Shown: piece by piece, positions 6,345 to 12,301 of the stretch
Layout: each line of letters opens with the position of its first letter
Position numbering within the stretch: the stretch's first letter is position 1
From: Erysipelotrichaceae bacterium
GTDB taxonomy: Bacteria > Bacillota_I > Bacilli_A > Erysipelotrichales > Coprobacillaceae
Assembly: GCA_021200395.1 (NCBI GenBank)
Contig: JAJQGQ010000146.1
Location: 1 to 12,301, forward strand
Length of the DNA stretch: 12,301 nucleotides
Direction of reading: 5' to 3'
The notes under the pieces: generated by a model
Told to the model about the DNA's origin: nothing
The model's database searches: none
The model's input: only the letters and a program-made list of their open reading frames with translations
Program-made: the position numbers and the translations under genes

Positions 6345-7394
6345 ATGAAACTAATAAAAACAGTTGATAGTGTGGGATGTGTATTAGCTCATGATATGAC
6401 CCAGATTATTAAAGGTGTTACTAAAGATGCAGTATTTAGAAAAGGACATGTTGTCACTGAAGAAGATATTCCTGTATTATTGAGTATTGGTAAGGATAGT
6501 TTATATGTATGGGAAAATGATGAAAATATGATGCATGAAGATGAAGCTGTCAAAGTGCTTGTAGAATTATGTCAAAATGATTATATGAAAGCAGGAAATG
6601 TTAAAGAAGGGAAAGTGGAATTATCAGCAAGCGTTGATGGTTTATTAAAAATCAATAGAGAAGCTTTAAAACTTGTCAATAGTTATGGTCAATTAATGAT
6701 TGCTTCTCGTCATGGTAATTTTGCCGTGAAAACTGGTGATAAGATTTGTGGCACTCGTATTATTCCGTTAGTGATTGAAAAAGAAAAAATGGAAGATGTA
6801 AAGAAAAAAACATTTGCCACAACAAACAATGAACCTATTTTCAAGATTTTACCATTTACACATCATCAAGTAGGTATACTTACAACAGGTAATGAGGTTT
6901 ACTATAAACGTATTGAAGATACATTTACACCTGTTATATTAGATAAGTTAAGTGAGTTTGATTGTGATGTTATAGCTCATGATACTTTAAATGATGATGA
7001 TCAAAAAGAAACACAAAGTATTTTAAAGATGATTGATCAAGGTGCAGATGTGATTATTTGTACTGGTGGTATGAGTGTGGATCCTGATGATAAAACACCT
7101 TTGGCTATTAAAAATACAGGTGCAGATATTGTGAGCTATGGTTCTCCCGTATTACCAGGTGCGATGTTCTTATTAGCTTATTATCATAAAGATAATGGTG
7201 AAACTGTAACAATTATGGGACTTCCAGGATGTGCTATGTATAATAAACGTACGATTTTTGATTTGATTTTACCTAGAGTCATGGCTAATGATGTTGTCAG
7301 TACTGAAGATTTATATTCTTTGGGTGAAGGCGGCTTATGCTTAAATTGTCAAGTATGTACTTTCCCTAATTGCGGATTTGGTAAAGGTAAATAG
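6345..7394 (+). CDS. MoeA/CinA-like molybdopterin-binding protein with C-terminal Cys motif
   Basis: This 349-residue protein belongs to the molybdopterin-binding (MoCF_biosynth) group that accompanies XDH-family hydroxylases. Residues 1-57 resemble the MoeA N-terminus (VGCVLAHDMTQI, FRKGHVVTEEDIPVLLSIGK). Residues 174-310 form the molybdopterin-binding domain, with VGILTTGNEV (176-185), ICTGGMSVDPDDKTP (238-252) and GLPGCAMY (292-299). The tail carries C332-x2-C335-x2-C338-x4-C343 (GLCLNCQVCTFPNCGFGKG), a possible Fe-S or zinc site. The likely role is late Moco maturation for the downstream hydroxylase, inferred from family and context. I place the start at ATG 6345, 6 nt after AGAGGA, rather than an upstream in-frame ATG at 6234, because homology begins there and the upstream 37 codons overlap the leader remnant. 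xdhC starts 2 nt after the stop. Confidence 0.85.
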   Translation: MKLIKTVDSVGCVLAHDMTQIIKGVTKDAVFRKGHVVTEEDIPVLLSIGKDSLYVWENDENMMHEDEAVKVLVELCQNDYMKAGNVKEGKVELSASVDGLLKINREALKLVNSYGQLMIASRHGNFAVKTGDKICGTRIIPLVIEKEKMEDVKKKTFATTNNEPIFKILPFTHHQVGILTTGNEVYYKRIEDTFTPVILDKLSEFDCDVIAHDTLNDDDQKETQSILKMIDQGADVIICTGGMSVDPDDKTPLAIKNTGADIVSYGSPVLPGAMFLLAYYHKDNGETVTIMGLPGCAMYNKRTIFDLILPRVMANDVVSTEDLYSLGEGGLCLNCQVCTFPNCGFGKGK

Positions 7395-7395
7395 T

Positions 7396-8415
7396 ATGAA
7401 AAAACTATTTCAAGAGCTTAAAAGATGTTTATTAAATCATGAAAATACTGTTTTAGTAACAATTATTGCCTCATCTGGATCAACACCTCGTGGCGCTGGT
7501 AGTCGTATGCTTGTGAAGCGTGATGGCTCTATTGTTGGTACTATTGGTGGTGGCATAGTTGAGTATAAATGTATTCAAAAAGCAGTGGATGCCTTGCAAA
7601 AAGGGAGCTTTTCAATAGAAGGTTTTACTTTAGCGAAAGATGAAGTATATAAGACAGGTAATGTTAGTGGTGGCAATGTTGATGTTTATATGCAGTTTAT
7701 GGATAGTGATGATGCATCTTGTTTAAGCTTATGTGATGATATTATTGATGCGTTAGATACTAATGAAGATAGCTGGTTGATTTTAGATATTAGTGATCAT
7801 ACATGCTGGCATATGGGATTGTATAGTGCTTCAAAAGGATTAAGATATATAGATGTGGATGATGAAATTATTGATAGTTTAGAGATTCATCGTGCCTATC
7901 AAAAACCCTATCATGATAAACTTTATTATTTAGAGCCACTTATGCAATCAGGTTTTGTTTATGTGTTTGGTGGAGGCCATGTTGCACAAGCTTTAGTACC
8001 TGTTTTAACATTTGTAGGATTCCGTTGTGTGGTGATGGATGATCGTGAACAGTTTGCCAATAAAGATGTATTCCCTGATGCCATCCAAACGATAGTTGGT
8101 GATATGGAACATATTGATCAATATGTACATATTCAAAAAACAGATTATGTATGTATTATGTCACGTGGTCATCAATATGATTTAGAGTTGCAAAAACAAG
8201 TATTATCTGCTAAGCCTAAATATTTAGGGATGATTGGCTCACGTCGTAAGATTGCTCGTAATAAGGAAGTATTACTTGAGTGTGGTTTTAGTGAAGAAGA
8301 AATTGATGCATGTCATATGCCGATAGGTTTGGATATTAAAGCTGTAACGCCTCAAGAAATAGCTATAAGTATTACTGGTGAAATGATTATGATACGTGCT
8401 TTAAAAAGCGGTTAA
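7396..8415 (+). CDS. xdhC: XdhC/CoxI family Moco chaperone
   Basis: XdhC-family proteins bind Moco, help its sulfuration and insert it into xanthine dehydrogenase-type enzymes. In 339 residues the N-terminal XdhC/CoxI domain shows SSGSTPRGAGSRMLV (26-40) and GTIGGGIVE (48-56). The C-terminal Rossmann-like domain shows YVFGGGHVAQ (189-198), DDREQF (215-220), GMIGSRRK (278-285) and HMPIGLDIKAVTPQEIA (307-323), all standard for the family. ATG 7396 is preferred over an in-frame TTG at 7378, because it follows AAAGG at suitable distance and begins immediately after the previous stop (TAGTATG). It is co-transcribed with the molybdopterin-binding gene and ends in a terminator. The symbol means the chaperone, not the ferredoxin-like subunit that E. 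coli calls XdhC. Confidence 0.92.
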   Translation: MKKLFQELKRCLLNHENTVLVTIIASSGSTPRGAGSRMLVKRDGSIVGTIGGGIVEYKCIQKAVDALQKGSFSIEGFTLAKDEVYKTGNVSGGNVDVYMQFMDSDDASCLSLCDDIIDALDTNEDSWLILDISDHTCWHMGLYSASKGLRYIDVDDEIIDSLEIHRAYQKPYHDKLYYLEPLMQSGFVYVFGGGHVAQALVPVLTFVGFRCVVMDDREQFANKDVFPDAIQTIVGDMEHIDQYVHIQKTDYVCIMSRGHQYDLELQKQVLSAKPKYLGMIGSRRKIARNKEVLLECGFSEEEIDACHMPIGLDIKAVTPQEIAISITGEMIMIRALKSG

Positions 8416-8426
8416 CCCGCTTTTTT
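8403..8426 (+). terminator. Rho-independent terminator overlapping the xdhC stop
   Basis: AAAAAGCGG (8403-8411) pairs with CCGCTTTTT (8417-8425) across the loop TTAAC, followed by one more T. The stop codon TAA (8413-8415) lies in the loop, so the last codons of the gene build the hairpin. It separates the maturation genes from the hydroxylase structural genes. Confidence 0.8.
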
Positions 8427-8427
8427 A

Positions 8428-8459
8428 TGTAGCATTAACTACAAATGTTATATATACAT
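8428..8459. promoter_or_regulatory. Two adjacent dyads upstream of the hydroxylase operon
   Basis: TGTAG-N6-CTACA (8428-8443) is followed directly by ATGT-N7-ACAT (8445-8459). They lie 30-60 nt before the putative -10 box at 8488, a plausible position for an activator or repressor. Both arms are short and the region is AT-rich, so chance is possible. No specific regulator can be named from the sequence. Confidence 0.3.
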
Positions 8460-8487
8460 CTATGAATAATATCATTTTCCTTTAAAC

Positions 8488-8493
8488 TATAAT
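8488..8493 (+). promoter_or_regulatory. -10 box (TATAAT) for the hydroxylase operon
   Basis: A perfect TATAAT lies 27 nt before the start codon of the FAD subunit gene, with a strong AGGAGG ribosome binding site at 8508-8513 between them. There is no good TTGACA match 16-18 nt upstream (the sequence there is AATAAT-like), so the promoter may need an activator, in keeping with the dyads just upstream. Confidence 0.5.
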
Positions 8494-8520
8494 CAAATAA
8501 TACGAGTAGGAGGAAAGAAA

Positions 8521-9384
8521 ATGGTATTACCCCAATTTGAATACATTCAAGCTAAAGATATTCATGAAGCATGTAATCTATTAGCTGAATTAGATGATGC
8601 AAAAGTCATGGCTGGTGCCACTGATTTAATTCCACCAATGAGGGATAAGGTTTTTAGTGCAGAATATCTTATTGATATTAAGAATTGTGAAGGTTTGGAT
8701 TATTTAGAATATGATGAAGAAGAAGGTTTAAAGATTGGTGCCTTAACAACCCTAAGAACAATTGAAACATCTGATCTTGTAAAGAAAGTTAATCCTGCAG
8801 TAGCTTATGCTGCTAAAGTTGTTGCTTCAACACAAATAAGATACAAAGCAACTATGGCAGGTAATATTGCGAACGCTTCACCTTCATGTGATAGTGGACC
8901 AAACTTAGTTGCTCAAGGTGCCAAAATATTGGTTCAAGGTCCTAATAGTGATCGTTATATTAAAGCTGAGGATTTCTTTGTTGGAGTACGTAAGACATCT
9001 TTGGAACCTGGTGAAATTATTACTGGAATTGTGATTCCACCAGTAAAAGAAAATGAATCAGTAGCTTATATTAAACATGCTGTTAGAAAAGCAATGGATT
9101 TAGCAATTGTTGGTGTCGCTGTTAAAATTAAAGTTGAAGATGGTATTTGTACTGATGCGAAGATTGCATTAGGTGCAGTAGCAACAACACCAATTCGTGC
9201 ACCAAAGGCTGAAGAAGTTTTGATTGGTAAAGAATTGACTGATGATGTGATTATTGAAGCTAGTGAAGCAGCAATGAATTCTTGTAGTCCTATTTCTGAT
9301 ATTCGTGCTTCTAAAGAATATCGTAAAGATATGGTTCGTGTATTTACAAAGCGTGCAATTAAGCAAGCTATGGAAAGATTATAG
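8521..9384 (+). CDS. Xanthine dehydrogenase-family FAD-binding subunit
   Basis: This is the flavin subunit (medium subunit, XdhB/CoxM type) of a three-subunit molybdenum hydroxylase, passing electrons from the [2Fe-2S] subunit to an external acceptor. Its 287 residues match the family length. FAD-contact motifs are AGATDLIPPM (31-40) and STQIRYKATMAGNIANASP (103-121) followed by SCDSGPNLVAQGAKI. The C-terminal CO-dehydrogenase flavoprotein-type domain includes KIALGAVATTPIRAP and a final CSPISDIRASKEYRK segment. I see no four-cysteine insertion of the 4-hydroxybenzoyl-CoA reductase beta kind. The start is set by AGGAGG at 8508-8513. The [2Fe-2S] gene follows after 12 nt with its own AGGAGGG. 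FAD-FeS-Moco is the coxMSL order, not the order in E. coli xdhABC. Confidence 0.93.
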   Translation: MVLPQFEYIQAKDIHEACNLLAELDDAKVMAGATDLIPPMRDKVFSAEYLIDIKNCEGLDYLEYDEEEGLKIGALTTLRTIETSDLVKKVNPAVAYAAKVVASTQIRYKATMAGNIANASPSCDSGPNLVAQGAKILVQGPNSDRYIKAEDFFVGVRKTSLEPGEIITGIVIPPVKENESVAYIKHAVRKAMDLAIVGVAVKIKVEDGICTDAKIALGAVATTPIRAPKAEEVLIGKELTDDVIIEASEAAMNSCSPISDIRASKEYRKDMVRVFTKRAIKQAMERL

Positions 9385-9396
9385 GAGGGAGACAAT

Positions 9397-9894
9397 ATGA
9401 AACATAAGACATTTATTAGTTTGATTATCAATGGAGATCCTGTTGATGCGTATGTCAAAGATAATTTAACTTTATTGGATTTCCTTCGTGATCAATTATT
9501 GTTAACAGGAACAAAAAAAGGTTGTGAAGAAGGCGAATGCGGTGCTTGTACAGTTTTATTTGATGGTAAACCAGTCAATAGTTGTTGTACATTAGCTGTT
9601 GAATGCAATGGCCATGAAATTGAAACAATTGAAGGCGTCGCTAAAAATGGACAATTGCATCCTTTACAAAAACAATTTATTGAAAAATGGGCTATGCAAT
9701 GTGGTTATTGTACACCTGGTATGATTATGAGTGCTAAAGCTTTATTAGAATCTAATCCTCATCCAACAGAATTAGAAATTAGAGAAGCGATTGAAGGTAA
9801 TTTATGTCGTTGTACTGGATATGCTAAGATTGTTGAAGCTATTCAAGCTGCAGCTGCTGATATGAATTGGGAAGGAGATGGAAATAATGCATAA
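9397..9894 (+). CDS. Xanthine dehydrogenase-family [2Fe-2S] subunit
   Basis: This small electron-transfer subunit carries two [2Fe-2S] clusters linking the Moco site to FAD. In 165 residues the N-terminal plant-ferredoxin-like domain has C43-x4-C48-x2-C51 and C63 (GCEEGECGACTV ... NSCC). The C-terminal helical domain has C102-x2-C105 (QCGYCTPGMIM) and C137-x-C139 (EGNLCRCTGY). All eight ligands are present, and Q101 before C102 is the usual glutamine near the molybdopterin. AGGAGGG overlapping the upstream stop serves the ATG. Its 3' end overlaps the Moco subunit gene by 8 bp and carries that gene's ribosome binding site, so the two are translationally coupled. Confidence 0.96.
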   Translation: MKHKTFISLIINGDPVDAYVKDNLTLLDFLRDQLLLTGTKKGCEEGECGACTVLFDGKPVNSCCTLAVECNGHEIETIEGVAKNGQLHPLQKQFIEKWAMQCGYCTPGMIMSAKALLESNPHPTELEIREAIEGNLCRCTGYAKIVEAIQAAAADMNWEGDGNNA

Positions 9895-12250
9895 GGATTG
9901 TGATAAGACATATTTTAAAAAGCCAGAGTTTTATCGTTTAACTGGTGAAAATAACTATGTTAGAATTGATGCTGAAGATAAAGTAACAGGTCATGGACAA
10001 TATGTTGGTGATATCATGTTCCCAGATATGTTAACTGGTAGAATGGTTAGAAGTCCATATGCTAGAGCACGTATTATTTCTATTGATACAAGTGAAGCTG
10101 AAAAGGTTCCTGGTGTTAAGTGTATTTTAACAGCTAAGGACTTTGAATGGAAACATAAAGTAGGTAATGGTGAATTTGCATCAGAGTTTGCTGATAAAGA
10201 AGTATTATGTTCTGAAATGGTTCGTCAAGTTGGTGATGATGTAGCTGCAGTTGCTGCAATTGATGAAGAAACTGCCCAAATTGCTGCTGATTTGATTAAA
10301 GTAGAATATGAAGTGTTAGAAGGTGTTTATGATCCTTTTGAAGCCATGGAAGATGGTGCTATAGAAGTTAACTGGGAAGGTAAAGGTTTGCATAACATTG
10401 GTATGCAGTCAAAGATGAAAGCTGGTACTGATATTGATGAAGAATTCAACAATGCTGCTTATGTCCAACATCGTGATTATTCTACTCATCGTATGGTCCA
10501 TGCAGCTATGGAACCTCATGGTGCTGTGGCCACTTATCGTAATGGTACTTATACAGTTTGGATGTCTACACAAATGGCATATGTAGATCAATTCTGGTAT
10601 GCAAAGTGTTTAGGCGTTAGTGAAAACCATGTTCGTGTTATTAAACCATTAGTTGGTGGTGGATTTGGTGGTAAGCTAGATTCATATTCATTTGGTTTAT
10701 GTGCTGCTAAAATGGCAGAATTAACAGGAAAACCAGTTAGAATGATTTTAACACGTGAAGAAGTATTCCAGGCAACACGTCATCGTCACCCAATTTATAT
10801 GCATATTGATACTGCTTTTGGTGAAGATGGAAAATTATTAGCTAAGAAATGTTACCATGTCTTAGATGGTGGTCCTTATGGAGGATCTGGGGTTGCTGCT
10901 TGTGCGCAAGCAACATTATGGGCTAACTTCCCTTATAAGATTAATTCTGTTGATTTCTTAGCTCGTCGTGTTTATACCAATAACCCAGTAGCTGGGGCAA
11001 TGCGTGGTTATACAGCTTGTCAGGTACACTTTGCTCATGATTTGAATATGCAATATGCAGCTGATCAAATGGGTATTGATCCTGTTGAATTTAGAAAAAT
11101 CAGTGCCGCAGATCCAGGCTATGTAGCACCAGCTGGTTTAACAATTACAAGTTGTGCTTATAAAGAAACATTAGATACTGCAGCTAAGGAAATTGGCTGG
11201 TATGAAAAGAAAGGCCATATGAAAGAAAACGAAGGTATTGGTTTTGCTGGTACAGGATTCGTTTCTGGTACAGGTTTCGCCGTTCTTGAAGCACCAAATC
11301 AAAGTTCTGCATGTGTTACAGTTCGTTTAAATAAACGTGGTATGGCTACTTTATATATTGGTTCTCATGATATTGGTCAAGGTTCTGATACCGTTATGAC
11401 AGCCATTGTGGCTGAAGAATTAGGTTTACCTATGGATATGGTTAAGACATTCATGTCTGATACATTCTTAACTCCTTGGGATTCAGGAAGTTATGGAAGC
11501 CGTGTTACTTTCTTAGCTGGTAATGCAGCAAGACGTGCAGCTGTTGATGCTAAACGTCAATTATTTGAAGTTATTGGTCCTAGCTGGGGTGTTATGCCTG
11601 AAACATTGGAATGTTTAGATGGTAAAGTAATTAGTAAAGAAAAAGCTGAATTACAAATGCCTATTGGCGATGCGATGTTTAAATATATGAGTGTTAAAGG
11701 TGGGGATGAATTAGTTGGTGTTGGTTCTTATTATCACCGTACAGATAACTCACAATATAATGGCAATAATACAACAAACTATGCACCAGCATATAGTTTC
11801 TCTACAGGGGCTGCCCATTTAACTGTTGATAAAGAAACTGGTGTATTAGATATTGATGAATTCGTATTTGCTCATGACTGTGGCCGTGCTTTAAATAGAC
11901 GTGCTGTTGAAGGACAATTAGAGGGTTCTATTGGTATGGGCTTAGGTTATGCGATTTATGAACATACAGTTACTAAGGAAGGTAAGATTTTAAATCCAAA
12001 CTTTAGAGATTATCGTTTACCTACAGCTTTAGATATGCCTAAGATGAGAACATTCTATGACTTTACACCTGATGAAGAAGGTCCATTAGGTGCTAAAGAA
12101 GCTGGTGAAGGTTCAGCTGCTCCAGTAGCACCTGCACTTGCAAATGCTGTTAATATGGCAACAGGTGTCTATTTTACAGAATTACCATTAGATCCAGAAC
12201 ATATTTGGCGTGCTTTACATGGTATGAAAGACGACCGTAATTCAAAATAA
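9887..12250 (+). CDS. Xanthine dehydrogenase-family molybdopterin-binding subunit
   Basis: This is the large catalytic subunit, 787 residues from ATG 9887. An in-frame ATG at 9878 is rejected because AAGGAG ends right against it, whereas it lies 9 nt before 9887. The N-terminal alpha/beta hammerhead domain shows RMVRSPYARARI (near 53-64) and QVGDDVAAVAA (114-124). Moco-binding elements are GGGFGGK (257-263), GAMRGY (370-375), GSHDIGQGSD (492-501) and SYGSRVTFLAGNAARR (535-550). The catalytic base is E741 in GAKEAGEGSAAP. The residue after GGGFGGK is L264, where bovine xanthine oxidase has the substrate-binding Glu802. The GAMRGY loop also differs from the CO dehydrogenase VAYRCSFR loop. It is therefore a hydroxylase of an undetermined N-heterocycle or aldehyde. 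No in-frame TGA suggests selenocysteine. It is the last gene before a terminator. Confidence 0.94.
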   Translation: MHKDCDKTYFKKPEFYRLTGENNYVRIDAEDKVTGHGQYVGDIMFPDMLTGRMVRSPYARARIISIDTSEAEKVPGVKCILTAKDFEWKHKVGNGEFASEFADKEVLCSEMVRQVGDDVAAVAAIDEETAQIAADLIKVEYEVLEGVYDPFEAMEDGAIEVNWEGKGLHNIGMQSKMKAGTDIDEEFNNAAYVQHRDYSTHRMVHAAMEPHGAVATYRNGTYTVWMSTQMAYVDQFWYAKCLGVSENHVRVIKPLVGGGFGGKLDSYSFGLCAAKMAELTGKPVRMILTREEVFQATRHRHPIYMHIDTAFGEDGKLLAKKCYHVLDGGPYGGSGVAACAQATLWANFPYKINSVDFLARRVYTNNPVAGAMRGYTACQVHFAHDLNMQYAADQMGIDPVEFRKISAADPGYVAPAGLTITSCAYKETLDTAAKEIGWYEKKGHMKENEGIGFAGTGFVSGTGFAVLEAPNQSSACVTVRLNKRGMATLYIGSHDIGQGSDTVMTAIVAEELGLPMDMVKTFMSDTFLTPWDSGSYGSRVTFLAGNAARRAAVDAKRQLFEVIGPSWGVMPETLECLDGKVISKEKAELQMPIGDAMFKYMSVKGGDELVGVGSYYHRTDNSQYNGNNTTNYAPAYSFSTGAAHLTVDKETGVLDIDEFVFAHDCGRALNRRAVEGQLEGSIGMGLGYAIYEHTVTKEGKILNPNFRDYRLPTALDMPKMRTFYDFTPDEEGPLGAKEAGEGSAAPVAPALANAVNMATGVYFTELPLDPEHIWRALHGMKDDRNSK

Positions 12251-12257
12251 TACGAAG

Positions 12258-12284
12258 TAAGGCAACATTTGTTGCCTTATTTTT
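12258..12284 (+). terminator. Rho-independent terminator after the hydroxylase operon
   Basis: TAAGGCAAC (12258-12266) and GTTGCCTTA (12271-12279) form a perfect 9-bp stem around the loop ATTT, followed by five T (12280-12284). It sits 7 nt after the Moco subunit stop and ends the operon. Confidence 0.92.
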
Positions 12285-12301
12285 ATAAAAAATGTTATAA
12301 T
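12272..12301 (+). promoter_or_regulatory. Possible promoter at the right edge
   Basis: TTGCCT (12272-12277) is separated by 18 nt from TATAAT (12296-12301), the last six bases of the window. The -35 candidate lies within the terminator stem, so this is a weak call. It could serve a gene beyond the window. Confidence 0.25.

Noticed and set aside
9066..9458. 130-residue minus-strand open frame
   Set aside because: It is antisense to the FAD and [2Fe-2S] subunit genes, whose frames carry clear family motifs.
10409..10591. Minus-strand open frame inside the Moco subunit gene
   Set aside because: It is a shadow of a highly conserved coding region, with no family motif of its own.
9887..12250. 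CO dehydrogenase large subunit (CoxL), suggested by the FAD-FeS-Moco gene order
   Set aside because: The form I active-site loop VAYRCSFR is absent; the corresponding loop reads AGAMRGYT.
6345..12250. Selenium-dependent molybdenum hydroxylase system
   Set aside because: No yqeB, yqeC or selD gene is in the window and no in-frame TGA or SECIS-like element was seen, so a labile selenium cofactor cannot be supported from this sequence.
1..12301. CRISPR array, tRNA or rRNA genes, insertion sequence or phage genes
   Set aside because: No regularly spaced repeats, no tRNA or rRNA-like segments and no transposase, integrase or terminal inverted repeats were seen.

Overview
The window is a single-strand block (all genes on +) of molybdenum cofactor (Moco) synthesis, molybdate uptake and molybdenum hydroxylase genes. 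The DNA is AT-rich, genes follow AGGAGG-like ribosome binding sites, tryptophan is encoded by TGG, the substrate-binding protein is a lipoprotein, and several genes abut or overlap. This suggests a low-GC Bacillota, possibly an anaerobic gut-type Clostridia or Erysipelotrichia. That assignment is inferred from style, not from a marker gene.

Region 1 (1-3391) holds a histidine-phosphatase/HD protein that has lost its catalytic N-terminus, then moaC, moaA and a MOSC-MogA fusion, packed with 2-nt gaps or an overlap. MoaA and MoaC make cyclic pyranopterin monophosphate from GTP. The MogA-like half of the fusion would activate molybdopterin for metal insertion. Region 2 (3392-6010) is modA-modB-modC, an ABC molybdate importer, closed by a strong rho-independent terminator at 5979-6010.

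Region 3 (6011-8426) opens with a good sigma-A-type promoter at 6045-6073. Its 270-nt leader contains what looks like a frameshifted remnant of a small unknown gene. It then encodes a MoeA-like molybdopterin-binding protein with a C-terminal four-cysteine motif and an XdhC-type Moco chaperone, and ends in a terminator overlapping the xdhC stop codon. Region 4 (8427-12284) has its own leader and promoter and encodes a three-subunit molybdenum hydroxylase of the xanthine dehydrogenase family in the order FAD subunit, [2Fe-2S] subunit, Moco subunit. It ends in a third clear terminator.

Together the genes form a nearly self-contained unit: take up molybdate, build and load the cofactor, insert it with a chaperone, and use it in one hydroxylase. 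moaD, moaE and a MocA/MobA nucleotidyltransferase are not in the window. The hydroxylase substrate cannot be read from the sequence, although the residue after GGGFGGK is Leu rather than the Glu of classic xanthine dehydrogenases. I see no unambiguously novel system. The points most worth a second look are the truncated phosphatase-HD gene, the frameshifted leader gene, the Cys-tailed MoeA-like protein and the hydroxylase active-site divergence.
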